In this document: one piece after another, positions 51,853-60,932 of the stretch
How the letters are laid out: every line of letters starts with the position of its first letter
How positions within the stretch are numbered: the stretch's first letter is position 1
From: an uncultured Flavobacteriales bacterium
GTDB lineage: Bacteria; Bacteroidota; Bacteroidia; Flavobacteriales_D; Crocinitomicaceae
Assembly (NCBI GenBank): GCA_905480145.1
Contig: CAJQPA010000018.1
Coordinates: 40,159 to 104,158, forward strand
DNA: 64,000 nt
Direction of reading: 5' to 3'
The notes under the pieces: model-generated
Databases searched by the model: none
The model's input: the letters and a program-made list of their open reading frames with translations, nothing else
What the model was told of the DNA's origin: nothing
Translations under genes and position numbers: made by a program

Positions 51853-51860
51853 TATATTTG
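51853..51860 (+). promoter_or_regulatory. -7 promoter element before moaA
   Basis: TATATTTG matches TAnnTTTG, nine bases before the ATG at 51870. It lies in the 52-base gap after moaCB, so moaA-tauE may also be transcribed separately as an almost leaderless mRNA. Confidence 0.45.
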
Positions 51861-51869
51861 TACAATCCT

Positions 51870-52871
51870 ATGGAGAAGAACCCCAAAAATATTGTAGATA
51901 CTCACGGCAGAATTCACGACTATCTTCGTATTTCTTTAACTGAGAGATGTAATTTACGATGCTTTTATTGTATGCCTGAAGAAGGTGTTCAACTTAGGGA
52001 TAAATCGGAATTCATGACGGCTGAAGAAACAATAGCTATTGCTAAAACATTCGTCGATCTTGGAGTTAAGAAAATTCGATTAACTGGAGGTGAACCATTA
52101 ATCAAGAAGAACGCTGGTATTATCATAAGAGAACTGGGTAAATTACCTGTAGAGCTCTCCATTACAACCAATGCAGTTACCGTAGACCGTTTTATTAATG
52201 ATTTCAAACAGGCAGGTATAAAATCTGTGAATGTTAGCCTTGACTCTCTAAAAGCAGACACATTTAACAAGATTTCAAGAAGGAGTTACTTCAAAGAAAT
52301 CATGCATAATATTCAATTGCTATTAGACAATAATTTTCATGTTAAAATAAACGTTGTCTTGATAAAGGGTGTAAATGAAGATGAAATTATTGATTTTATT
52401 CAGTGGACTAAAAACGTCAATATTCATGTTCGATTCATAGAGTTTATGCCTTTTGACGGTAACAATTGGAATTGGGAGAAAAAAGTTTCTTTTAAGGAAA
52501 TCTTAGAGCAAGTTGACACTAAAATCGGACCGAAATTCTATAGTAAGATTGAAGACCAGGCCAATGATACTGCTCGAAATTACCAATTGGTAAATGGCTT
52601 AGGTACCTTTGGAATAATAAGCTCTGTAACGAATCCATTTTGTGATACGTGCAATCGTATTCGATTGACGGCGGATGGCAAAGTAAAGAATTGCCTATTC
52701 TCAGAAGCAGAAACAGATATACTTGGTGCTTTCCGTTCCAAACAAAATATTGAACCGTTGATCAGAAAATCTATTATGGCCAAACACAAAGAACGTGCAG
52801 GACTTCCTGATTTTTCTGATGATGACATTCATTTGTATAAAAATAGATCAATGACTGCCATTGGCGGATAG
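51870..52871 (+). CDS. moaA: GTP 3',8-cyclase MoaA
   Basis: A 333-residue radical-SAM enzyme for the first step of molybdenum cofactor synthesis. The N-terminal cluster motif CNLRCFYCMPEEG (CxxxCxxC), the LTGGEPLIKK SAM-binding segment, the C-terminal cluster cysteines in CDTCNRIRLTADGKVKNC and the functional Gly-Gly tail (MTAIGG) are all intact. I use the ATG at 51870; the TTG at 51858 lies in the promoter element. Confidence 0.95.
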   Translation: MEKNPKNIVDTHGRIHDYLRISLTERCNLRCFYCMPEEGVQLRDKSEFMTAEETIAIAKTFVDLGVKKIRLTGGEPLIKKNAGIIIRELGKLPVELSITTNAVTVDRFINDFKQAGIKSVNVSLDSLKADTFNKISRRSYFKEIMHNIQLLLDNNFHVKINVVLIKGVNEDEIIDFIQWTKNVNIHVRFIEFMPFDGNNWNWEKKVSFKEILEQVDTKIGPKFYSKIEDQANDTARNYQLVNGLGTFGIISSVTNPFCDTCNRIRLTADGKVKNCLFSEAETDILGAFRSKQNIEPLIRKSIMAKHKERAGLPDFSDDDIHLYKNRSMTAIGG

Positions 52872-52875
52872 TATT

Positions 52876-53610
52876 ATGGATTATCATTGGCTATTTCTCG
52901 CTGTACTACCAATCATTGCTTTTCTTTACGCTTCAGTTGGACATGGCGGAGCGAGTGGTTACTTGGCTTTAATGGCATTGTTCTCATTCCCTGAAAGTGT
53001 TATGCGTCCAACGGGACTTCTCTTAAACTTATTTGTAGCGGCCATAGCGTTTTATTATTTCTGGAAGAAAGGTTTTTTCAATCCAAGACTTTTTTTTGCT
53101 TTTGCGATTGGATCTATTCCCCTATCCTATTTGGGGGGATTAATGCAAGTAGATCCATATTGTTACAAAATCATTCTTGCATTATTACTGGTCTTTGCTA
53201 TTTTAAAATTACTCAATATTTACGGGAAAGAAAATGAAGAAATTAATCAAATAAAGTGGATTCCAGCCTTGTTTATTGGTGCCGGGATTGGGTTTCTTTC
53301 TGGTCTTATTGGAATTGGTGGTGGTATAATTTTAAGCCCTTTGATTCTTATTTTAAAATGGGGAAATGTAAAAGAAGCTGCAGCAGTATCTGCACTTTTC
53401 ATTTGGGTTAATTCGGCTTCTGGCATGATTGGTCAAATACACCAAGGTGCATTTTTCAGTTCAAATACCTGGCTATATGTTGCAATTGCTTTATTAGGTG
53501 GTTTGGTTGGAGGTTACTTTGGAAGTTCTAAATTGAACAATAAAACATTGCGAAATATGCTAGCTTTCGTTTTGATTCTTGCTTGCCTTAAACTAGCCTT
53601 TGTTCATTAA
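52876..53610 (+). CDS. TauE/SafE-family permease
   Basis: A 244-residue membrane protein with about eight helices and the two GxGxG-type family signatures ASVGHGGASGYLALMAL and GFLSGLIGIGGGIILSP. The family exports sulfite or sulfoacetate or moves related anions. It starts four bases after moaA, so it is part of the cofactor operon. Sulfite is the substrate of a major molybdoenzyme class, which gives one possible reason for the linkage; no such enzyme is in the window. The ATG at 52876 is used. Confidence 0.88.
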   Translation: MDYHWLFLAVLPIIAFLYASVGHGGASGYLALMALFSFPESVMRPTGLLLNLFVAAIAFYYFWKKGFFNPRLFFAFAIGSIPLSYLGGLMQVDPYCYKIILALLLVFAILKLLNIYGKENEEINQIKWIPALFIGAGIGFLSGLIGIGGGIILSPLILILKWGNVKEAAAVSALFIWVNSASGMIGQIHQGAFFSSNTWLYVAIALLGGLVGGYFGSSKLNNKTLRNMLAFVLILACLKLAFVH

Positions 53611-53619
53611 GAGTGCATC

Positions 53620-54906
53620 CTAAATTATACCCTTTATAACATTCGCCATTTTCTCTGTCAATTGCTTTCGATGGAATTGCGAAACATTTTCTGAGTTAAC
53701 TTCTAGACTTTTAGATGTGTATGATAAATAATGCTTTTTTACAACTTTTGCTAATGAAGTCCTATCATTAAAATCAACAACATCACCGGACTGAGTCTCT
53801 TGAATAATCTTAGCTAAATCACCATCCATTGGAGCAATCGCCACAATGGGGCGTTTCGAAATTAAGTACTCAAATATTTTGCCGGTAATTATTCCTTTAG
53901 CACTCTCTACATTATTCAATGCAAGAAGTAATAACTGAGAGCTCTTTTGGTGCTCAAGTACTTCATTATGCGGCAAATATTCAATCAATTCAAAGTTATC
54001 AGATAAACCATATTTTTCTATTTCCGAAAGAACCAATCCCGAAACCTTCCCAATCAAGCGAATAATTAAATTGTCTGCAAATTCTTTATCTTCATTACAC
54101 AATTCAGACAAGACCTTCCAAAGTATGATTGGATTCCGGTCTTCATTCATTAAGCCAATATGGGTAATTGAAAATTTTTCATCTCTTTTTACTTTTGAGA
54201 CAGATTCGGATAAATCCTGATCATACCCATTGGTAATTACAAGTGTATTCTTGTTTTCAGAAAGATAACTTTGTCGCATCGTTTCACCAACTACTACAAC
54301 AGCATCAGAATGATTAAGAACTTCTTTCTCCAGCCTATCGTGCTTTCTAAGCGCCTTTTTAGATAAAGGTAATTGATGCAAGTAATCAATCTCAGTCCAT
54401 GGATCTCTAAAATCTGATAACCAAGGAATTCCTAATTCTTTTTTGAGTGCCAATGCAATTAAATGAAGACTATGAGGAGGTCCTGAAGAAATAATCGCAT
54501 CGACATGATTCTTTGCAAGGTAATTTTTTAAGAATTTAACCGAAGGCTTAACCCAATATATTCTTGCATCTGGAATGAAGTAGTTTGCTCTTATGTAACT
54601 CGTAATTTTAGCGCCTATTGACTTTTTTTTATTCAAAAAACCCATACTCGCATTGTTGCTTTTCTTTCTAGATAAAAATTTAGCAATGTTGTATGGTTCC
54701 CAAATAGGCTGTTTTAACACCTCCACACCGGAAGGGATATCACTTTTTAAAGTTTCATCGACAATTGCATAGTCTGGGTTATCAACCGTATAAACAATAG
54801 GTGTAATTCCGTATTCCTCAAAATACTTAACAAATTTCAACCACCTCTGAACTCCTGACCCGCCACTCGGTGGCCAATAATATGTGATAATTAAAACTTT
54901 TTTCAT
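53620..54906 (-). CDS. Glycosyltransferase family 4 protein
   Basis: A 428-residue GT-B fold glycosyltransferase. The N-terminus MKKVLIITYYWPPSGGSG is typical of GT4 enzymes with a glycine-rich acceptor loop, and the C-terminal half contains GKIFEYLISKRPIVAI, the usual donor-binding E-x7-E-like region. The sugar and acceptor are unknown; surface polysaccharide or lipid glycosylation is likely. I start at the ATG at 54906 because the extra upstream codons (to 54951) run through an AT-rich leader. It is not in an obvious operon. Confidence 0.9.
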   Translation of the reverse strand: MKKVLIITYYWPPSGGSGVQRWLKFVKYFEEYGITPIVYTVDNPDYAIVDETLKSDIPSGVEVLKQPIWEPYNIAKFLSRKKSNNASMGFLNKKKSIGAKITSYIRANYFIPDARIYWVKPSVKFLKNYLAKNHVDAIISSGPPHSLHLIALALKKELGIPWLSDFRDPWTEIDYLHQLPLSKKALRKHDRLEKEVLNHSDAVVVVGETMRQSYLSENKNTLVITNGYDQDLSESVSKVKRDEKFSITHIGLMNEDRNPIILWKVLSELCNEDKEFADNLIIRLIGKVSGLVLSEIEKYGLSDNFELIEYLPHNEVLEHQKSSQLLLLALNNVESAKGIITGKIFEYLISKRPIVAIAPMDGDLAKIIQETQSGDVVDFNDRTSLAKVVKKHYLSYTSKSLEVNSENVSQFHRKQLTEKMANVIKGII

Positions 54907-55053
54907 TTGAACGTGTAAATATACTATTTGTGTTTTAAGAATACATTGCATTCACACTGCTATTTGAGCAAATCACCTCAAATTATAAGGTCAATTTTTC
55001 TTCAATCATGTCCAATTTTATAAATTGGATTATGAGAATAAAACCATTTTTTG

Positions 55054-55061
55054 TATTTTTG
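55054..55061 (+). promoter_or_regulatory. -7 promoter element for the secreted protein gene at 55118
   Basis: TATTTTTG matches TAnnTTTG, 56 bases before the ATG. No TTG lies at the ideal distance. Confidence 0.4.
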
Positions 55062-55117
55062 GAACCGTAGTGTCAATGAAACTAAATTAATGTAATTCAT
55101 TGAGTTAAGAAAAAGGA

Positions 55118-55609
55118 ATGAAATTAAGAATGCTTTCTGTGTTGTCCGTGATAATTGCACTTGGAATCAAGAGCATGGGTATCTCTGCTAAAGACTATCA
55201 TGAATTCAGAATCCTAGCCAATGCCATTCCAGAAAGTCCATACATTCCTACACCCTTGCCAATTGCTTTAGAGAATCGATTGGACAGCATTGTTTTTACG
55301 CTTTCACAGGCTTCTGCGGTAAAAGACATGTACATTAATATCAATGATTCGCTGACTCCACAGTTCGAAATTTTTCAGGAACTCCAGTATACAGCAAATG
55401 AAATTGAATTGAATGACTTATTATTACATGACTCTCCTGTAGTCCGTGTATATTCTTACCGAGCTTTAATTGTGAACAACATGAACCTTAATTGCGATTA
55501 TGAGATGGCAATCATGGAAGACACTACTTGTATTGACCTATTTGCAGGAAGCGAGTTAACAAATACAACTGTTAAAGAACAAATTCAACGCGATCTTTAC
55601 GCACTTTAA
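55118..55609 (+). CDS. Secreted protein of unknown function
   Basis: A 163-residue protein with a signal peptide (about residues 1-24) and a short alpha-helical mature part; the stretch ELNDLLLHDSPVVRVYSYRAL resembles a single HEAT-like helix pair. Two or three cysteines lie near the C-terminus (NLNCDYEM, TTCIDLF). I do not recognise the family. The gene stands alone; its stop directly abuts the end of the convergent response regulator gene with no base between. Confidence 0.7.
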   Translation: MKLRMLSVLSVIIALGIKSMGISAKDYHEFRILANAIPESPYIPTPLPIALENRLDSIVFTLSQASAVKDMYININDSLTPQFEIFQELQYTANEIELNDLLLHDSPVVRVYSYRALIVNNMNLNCDYEMAIMEDTTCIDLFAGSELTNTTVKEQIQRDLYAL

Positions 55610-56785
55610 TTAATCTTCTTTTCTGGGATTCGCAAACATTTTCACCTCTTCGGCGGATATAATATCTCCACCAAGAATAATGAGACGCTCTACAATATTT
55701 CTTAACTCACGTATGTTTCCTGTCCAATCGGTTTTCTGCAATTCTTCTAAAGCCTTATCATCAAATGATTTTTTAGCCACACCGTGTTCATTGCAGACCA
55801 TTGACATAAAATGATTGGCTAACAATGGAATATCATCGCGACGATCATTCAGCGAAGGAACATGAATTAATATAACAGCTAAACGATGATATAAATCTTC
55901 CCTGAAATTTCCTTCCGTTATTTCATTGCGTAGATTTTTATTCGTTGCAGCGACAATTCTTGCATTTACTTTTATGTCCTTTTCACCGCCCACACGTTGA
56001 ATAAGATTCTCTTGCAGAGCTCTCAGCACTTTAGCTTGAGCACTAGAAGACATATCGCCAATTTCATCTAAGAATAAAGTTCCACCTGAGGCCAATTCAA
56101 ATTTTCCTTTTTTCATTTTTACAGCGGACGTAAAAGCTCCTTTTTCATGTCCAAACAATTCACTTTCGATCAACTCAGCAGGGATTGCCGCACAATTAAC
56201 TTCAATGAAAGGCTTTTCCTTTCTTTCACTCAAATCATGCAGTGACCTCGCAACTAACTCCTTTCCTGTTCCATTTTCTCCAGTAATCAAAACTCGTGCA
56301 TCGGAAGGGGCAACCTTCTCAATCATTTCTTTAATTTGATGAATTTCTTCAGTTTCTCCAATAATAGAAGATCCTTTAAATTTCTTTACCGTTTTCTTAA
56401 GAACTTTTCTTTCTTCAATTAAAACCGTTTTGTCATTAGCATTGCGAATAGTCACTAAGATCCTATTCAGATCTAGTGGCTTTTCAATAAAATCAAAGGC
56501 TCCTTTCTTTATCGCTTGAACAGCAGTTTCAATGTTTCCGTGACCGCTAATCATGATTACAGGAGTATCCACCTTCGCTTTCTGCAAACCTTCTAAAACT
56601 TCCATTCCATCCATTTCTGGCATCTTGATATCACAGAAAATAATGTCGTAGTTGTCAGACTTGGCTTTCTCTAGACCTTGCTTTCCGTTCTCAGCTTCAT
56701 CTACTTCAAACTCTTCGAATTCAAGAATTTCGCGCATTGCTCTGCGGATCGCTCTTTCATCATCTACAATTAAAATTTTGGCCAT
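55610..56785 (-). CDS. NtrC-like response regulator with sigma-54 AAA+ domain, no HTH domain
   Basis: A 391-residue two-domain protein. Residues 1-120 are a receiver domain with phospho-acceptor Asp52 (FCDIKMPEMDG) and the conserved Lys102. Residues about 140-385 are a sigma-54-interaction AAA+ domain with Walker A GENGTGKE (169-176) and Walker B GTLFLDEIGD. The sigma-54 contact loop reads GAFTSA (216-221) instead of GAFTGA. The protein ends just after the AAA+ lid, so the Fis-type DNA-binding domain of NtrC-family proteins is absent. No histidine kinase is adjacent. It may act from solution on sigma-54 holoenzyme, or have another function. Its promoter region resembles that of ychF. Confidence 0.9.
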   Translation of the reverse strand: MAKILIVDDERAIRRAMREILEFEEFEVDEAENGKQGLEKAKSDNYDIIFCDIKMPEMDGMEVLEGLQKAKVDTPVIMISGHGNIETAVQAIKKGAFDFIEKPLDLNRILVTIRNANDKTVLIEERKVLKKTVKKFKGSSIIGETEEIHQIKEMIEKVAPSDARVLITGENGTGKELVARSLHDLSERKEKPFIEVNCAAIPAELIESELFGHEKGAFTSAVKMKKGKFELASGGTLFLDEIGDMSSSAQAKVLRALQENLIQRVGGEKDIKVNARIVAATNKNLRNEITEGNFREDLYHRLAVILIHVPSLNDRRDDIPLLANHFMSMVCNEHGVAKKSFDDKALEELQKTDWTGNIRELRNIVERLIILGGDIISAEEVKMFANPRKED

Positions 56786-56801
56786 TTGATCATTTTTTGA
56801 G

Positions 56802-56833
56802 TAAAGATAAGAAAAAGCTCTTCTTTTGAAAGG
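56802..56833 (-). promoter_or_regulatory. Promoter region of the response regulator, shared element with ychF
   Basis: On the minus strand TATCTTTA (56809-56802) is one base from TAnnTTTG and lies 16 bases before the ATG. Upstream is AAAAG-AAGAG-CTTTT preceded by CCTTTC. Bases 56803-56833 match 15242-15272 at 27 of 31 positions. Confidence 0.55.
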
Positions 56834-56872
56834 CCGAGTAGCAGAGGAATTATAAAGACTTTAATGAAATAA

Positions 56873-57772
56873 TTAATCTCGCCTTAAAGAAGCAAAAGCT
56901 CCTTCTTTCAATGAATAAGGAGAGACATATATTTCTTGAATTTTAAATTCTTCAATGGCCCATTTCATTTGCATAGCAGTAATCGGCATCATTGGCTTTC
57001 TCATTTTAGATATCCACTTATTATTCATTCTTTCTTCTAATGTCGAGTAGATAAGCCATTCCAACATTTCAAGCACCTCAGCTAAAGGAAGCTGAATAAG
57101 ACGATTCTCATTCGGGAACTTTTGTGAAAAAATTAATTTATATATGGTTTCAAAACTACCAGATGAACCTATTAAAACAGGGACTTGTAAGTCATTGAAA
57201 AAATCATCTTTATTATCTGATAGAAACGCTCGAATTTTAGCCATTTGCTCCTTACTGAATGCATCCGGTTTACCAAATGATTGATAGATTCTAGACACAC
57301 CTATTTTCAAACTCGTTTTTCTAAGTATTTTGTTTTCAAATCCATGAATAAATTCAGTACTGCCGCCACCAATATCCATGATGATGCTTTCTTCTTTAAA
57401 ATTATGAATCCAACTGACACCAGAATGTATTAATTCTGCTTCTCTGTCTCCAGAAATAACTACTATTTCAATTGATAGTTGGCTTTTTGCAAAATCAATT
57501 AAATCTTGACTGTTTTTTGATGATCTTAGTGCGGACGTACCTATTCCTTCAATTATTGAAACGTTCTTCCCTTGGCATTTCGCTTTAAATCGAGTCAAAC
57601 ATTTTTTTGCTCGATCCATGGCTTCATTGGAAATAATACCATCATTGATTCCATTCATGCCAAGTAAAACAGATTCTTTTTCAGTATAAATCATGGTGAA
57701 TTGATTCTTAATGACCTGTCCAATCATTAAGTTAAAGGTATTCGTTCCCAAATCAATTACCGCTTTCCTCAT
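56873..57772 (-). CDS. Ppx/GppA-family exopolyphosphatase/pppGpp phosphatase
   Basis: A 299-residue ASKHA-fold phosphatase with the N-terminal AVIDLGTNTFNLMIGQV motif, GTSALRSSKN and the IMDIGGGSTEFI loop. It is the short form of about 300 residues common in Bacteroidota, lacking the C-terminal HD domain of E. coli Ppx/GppA. It should hydrolyse polyphosphate and/or pppGpp, tying in with the RelA/SpoT enzyme at 10613. It overlaps the stop of the ABC-2 permease by one base (TAATG). Confidence 0.9.
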   Translation of the reverse strand: MRKAVIDLGTNTFNLMIGQVIKNQFTMIYTEKESVLLGMNGINDGIISNEAMDRAKKCLTRFKAKCQGKNVSIIEGIGTSALRSSKNSQDLIDFAKSQLSIEIVVISGDREAELIHSGVSWIHNFKEESIIMDIGGGSTEFIHGFENKILRKTSLKIGVSRIYQSFGKPDAFSKEQMAKIRAFLSDNKDDFFNDLQVPVLIGSSGSFETIYKLIFSQKFPNENRLIQLPLAEVLEMLEWLIYSTLEERMNNKWISKMRKPMMPITAMQMKWAIEEFKIQEIYVSPYSLKEGAFASLRRD

Positions 57773-59109
57773 TATACTTTTTTAAGCCATTTAAAAACGT
57801 GCTTAAATCCAACACGATGTCCAAATTGAAGTATACCATTTTTATATAACCTAGCCGCGATGAATAACATCGTTATTGCTGAAATAAGCAATATGATCAA
57901 GGCTAAGTATATTTGATAGGATTCTCCTTCTCCATATCCTTGGGCTAACTTCACCATTACAACCACAGGTGAGGTAAATGGAAGAAAATGGAAGAAAGTT
58001 GCTAAAGAACTTTCTGGATAATTCAATGTATAATAACCAGCAAAGAGCGCAAAACAGAGTAAGAAAATCAATGGAAGAACAAATTGTTGTCCATCACTTT
58101 CTGAACCAGTCGTTGCTCCAACCGCTGCGAAAAGAGCACCATAAAAGAAATAACCTATGATGAAAAACAGCATAAAAAAGCTTGTCATATTTACGAATTG
58201 AACACGCTGATAAATTAGCTCCACAAATTGATTGTATTCTCTGGCTGCAAAATGACTTTCTGCAATGCTTTGCTCACCTGCTTTTATTGTTAACGTCTCG
58301 GCATTTAAATTTGCTGCGTCAAGCATGTCTGGAAATATATTTTCTCTCATATAGTATAAGCCTGCTCCTATTATTATTAACCAGAAAGCAAACTGAACAA
58401 AGGCAACAAATCCAATTCCAATTAATTTTCCAAACATCATTTGTTTTGGAGAAACAGATGCTAACAATACTTCTACTATTCTATTACTTTTTTCTTTCGC
58501 GACAGACCGAAGAATAGTCATTCCGAACAAGAAAATAAAAGCAAATATAAGGGCTCCATAAAATAACCCAACCCATCCCGCTAAATCCGAAGATTGATTA
58601 TTTGGGTCATAAACATTTGCAAATTTCAGGGTCAAAGGTTGTTTTATTTTTCTGTATTCTTTCAATGAAATTTTACCGAAACGATGAATTAAAATCTCCT
58701 CTAGCCTCCGCTCTAGATGATACTTAATCCTTGACTCCATTCGAAGATCAGGCGACTCGCGGTAAAAAACAAAACCGACTTTATTCGAAAGAACCTTCTG
58801 ATTGACTTCTAGTAAAGCATCATACTGTTGGAATTTTTCCGCTTCTGCAAATTCATTTTCAGTAATAACTCCCTCATAAAAGGAATATACAACCGAAGGA
58901 TCCTGAGTTGGCATCATTTTACTTTGCATCAATCCACCATGATCTGCAACAAGAACGTTCCATTTTTGTTTTGAGTTCCCACCAAAAGTGAACAACAGAT
59001 ATATTAAACCTAAAATAAATAAAGGTCCAAGAATTGAGAAAATCATAAAAGATCTTGCTCCTATTCGTTCTTTAAATTCCCTTGCTGCGATAATTATACT
59101 ATTCTTCAT
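57772..59109 (-). CDS. ABC-2 type transporter permease
   Basis: A 445-residue permease with an N-terminal membrane helix (about 20-42), a large extracytoplasmic domain and about six C-terminal helices; the KEKSNRIVEVLLASVSP motif is typical of NatB-like ABC-2 permeases. It starts four bases after its ATPase gene and ends overlapping the Ppx/GppA gene by one base. It is distinct from the ABC-2 permease at 43451, so the window has two exporters of this class. Confidence 0.92.
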   Translation of the reverse strand: MKNSIIIAAREFKERIGARSFMIFSILGPLFILGLIYLLFTFGGNSKQKWNVLVADHGGLMQSKMMPTQDPSVVYSFYEGVITENEFAEAEKFQQYDALLEVNQKVLSNKVGFVFYRESPDLRMESRIKYHLERRLEEILIHRFGKISLKEYRKIKQPLTLKFANVYDPNNQSSDLAGWVGLFYGALIFAFIFLFGMTILRSVAKEKSNRIVEVLLASVSPKQMMFGKLIGIGFVAFVQFAFWLIIIGAGLYYMRENIFPDMLDAANLNAETLTIKAGEQSIAESHFAAREYNQFVELIYQRVQFVNMTSFFMLFFIIGYFFYGALFAAVGATTGSESDGQQFVLPLIFLLCFALFAGYYTLNYPESSLATFFHFLPFTSPVVVMVKLAQGYGEGESYQIYLALIILLISAITMLFIAARLYKNGILQFGHRVGFKHVFKWLKKV

Positions 59110-59113
59110 TGCT

Positions 59114-60040
59114 CTAATTTAAATCCGAATTATCACCTGAAACTTTACGGATGAATACATCTTGCATTGATGGCAACACCTCCCATGCAGCTTCAATTTC
59201 TATTTGACCGATTAATACTTTTAATAGGTCTTGAAACGAATTATCTCTTCTCATTTTTACAATTGCCACGAATTTATCGTCTCCTAATATTTCTTTATCA
59301 ACTAATTCAAAGCCCGTCCAAAGAGCATTTACAAATCCAATCATGCTTCCTCTGAAACGAATAGAATAAAGACCACTTTTATATTCCGATTGTAATTCTG
59401 AAATAGAGCCTTCTGCAATTTTCTTTGATTCATGAATTAATGCAGCTCGATCACATATTTCTTCAACACTTTTCATATTGTGCGTCGATAGAATAATTGT
59501 CTTTCCAGCCGCGCGCATTTCCACCAATTCTTGTTTAATCAATTCAACATTAATTGGGTCAAACCCACTAAAAGGTTCATCTAGAATTAATAATTTTGGT
59601 TCATGCAAGACGGCACAAATGAATTGTACTTTTTGAGCCATTCCTTTAGAAAGCTCTTCAATACGCTTATTTCTCCAGGGATTCACATTGAATTTTTCAA
59701 ACCAATAATCTAATTTGATCATGATGTCTTTCTTGGACAAACCTCTTAAGCGCCCTAAAAAAACAGCGTGTTTCTCAACCGTCATTCTTTTATATAACCC
59801 TCTTTCTTCCGGCAAATAACCGATGTGGGCTAAATCATCATTTGTCATTAAATTACCTTCTAATCTCACAGAACCACTGTCTTGCTGAATAATTCGATTG
59901 ATTATTCGAATCAAAGTCGTTTTACCTGCCCCGTTGGGTCCAAGAAGCCCGAATATTTCTCCTTTATTGACAGATAAATTTAAATCAGACAGCGCCTCAT
60001 TGCGGTAAAAAGACTTATTAATATTCTTAACTTCTAGCAT
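59114..60040 (-). CDS. ABC-2 type transporter ATP-binding protein
   Basis: A 308-residue ABC ATPase: Walker A GPNGAGKTTLIR, signature ELSKGMAQKVQ, Walker B LLILDEPFSGFDP and H-loop STHNMKS, with a C-terminal extension of about 90 residues found in NatA-like ATPases. I start at the ATG at 60040 (MLEVKNINKSF), the normal family start; the frame is open for 18 more codons upstream. It leads an operon with the permease and the Ppx/GppA phosphatase. Confidence 0.92.
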   Translation of the reverse strand: MLEVKNINKSFYRNEALSDLNLSVNKGEIFGLLGPNGAGKTTLIRIINRIIQQDSGSVRLEGNLMTNDDLAHIGYLPEERGLYKRMTVEKHAVFLGRLRGLSKKDIMIKLDYWFEKFNVNPWRNKRIEELSKGMAQKVQFICAVLHEPKLLILDEPFSGFDPINVELIKQELVEMRAAGKTIILSTHNMKSVEEICDRAALIHESKKIAEGSISELQSEYKSGLYSIRFRGSMIGFVNALWTGFELVDKEILGDDKFVAIVKMRRDNSFQDLLKVLIGQIEIEAAWEVLPSMQDVFIRKVSGDNSDLN

Positions 60041-60144
60041 AGTTGAATTATTATTGTGAAGATAGAAAATTTTATCTATCGTTAAAAGGCCCAACTGAAT
60101 TAGTTATACCATAGAATTCAATAGCAGAGTACTCAGAATAATAG

Positions 60145-60152
60145 TAAATTTG
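60145..60152 (+). promoter_or_regulatory. -7 promoter element for the SDR gene
   Basis: TAAATTTG matches TAnnTTTG exactly and ends four bases before the ATG at 60157, implying a leaderless transcript. Confidence 0.5.
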
Positions 60153-60156
60153 GGGT

Positions 60157-60924
60157 ATGAAAACAGTTTTGATAACGGGTGCTTCAAGCGGAATTGGAAA
60201 AGAATTTGCATTTCTTTTTGCTAAGAATGAATACGAATTAATTCTCACTGCTAGAAGAAAAGAAGCTCTAGAAATAATAGCATTGGAATGCGAAACAAAA
60301 TACAAATCAAAAGTACACGTAATTTCACATGATCTTTCAGAAGTCAATAGTGGAAATACTCTCGCTGAAAAGGTTGCTTCATTGAATTTGAATGTAGATG
60401 TCCTCGTCAATAATGCCGGTTATGGAGATCATGGAAACTTTGTTGATGTCGATAGAAAAAAGAGTCTTGACATGCTTCAATTAAATATGGTTAGTCTCAC
60501 AGAGTTAACTCATATTTACGCTCAAAAAATGGCCAAAAGAAATGATGGTAAAATATTAAATGTGGCCTCAACTGCTGCATTTCAGCCAATGGCTAAATTT
60601 GGAATTTATGCTGCAACCAAGGCGTATGTTCTTCATTTAACAGAAGCCATTCATTTCGAGTTGAAAAATACAAATGTGTCAGTTACGGCTCTCTGCCCTG
60701 GTGCAACTAAAACAGGATTTGAAGAAGCGGCAAATCTTCAAGACTCCAAGCTCTTTGATAGGTTTGTAATGGATCCAAAGTCTGTTGCTGAATCAGGATA
60801 TAAGGGGTTAATGAAGAATAAAATGTACGTCATTCCTGGAATTAGAAATAAGGTGCTGTCATTTTTAGCTAATGCAACACCGTTTAGAGGTTTACTGGTT
60901 TGGTTTTCAAGTAAATTGAGTTAA
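60157..60924 (+). CDS. Short-chain dehydrogenase/reductase (DltE/YqjQ-like)
   Basis: A 255-residue classical SDR: cofactor motif TGASSGIGKEFAF, NNAGYGDHG, catalytic serine in VASTAAFQPM and the YAATKAYV (YxxxK) pair. The arginine in LTARRKEAL suggests NADP(H). The substrate is unknown. A TlpA-like thioredoxin gene follows after eight bases and may be co-transcribed. Confidence 0.88.
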   Translation: MKTVLITGASSGIGKEFAFLFAKNEYELILTARRKEALEIIALECETKYKSKVHVISHDLSEVNSGNTLAEKVASLNLNVDVLVNNAGYGDHGNFVDVDRKKSLDMLQLNMVSLTELTHIYAQKMAKRNDGKILNVASTAAFQPMAKFGIYAATKAYVLHLTEAIHFELKNTNVSVTALCPGATKTGFEEAANLQDSKLFDRFVMDPKSVAESGYKGLMKNKMYVIPGIRNKVLSFLANATPFRGLLVWFSSKLS

Positions 60925-60932
60925 ATAATTTT

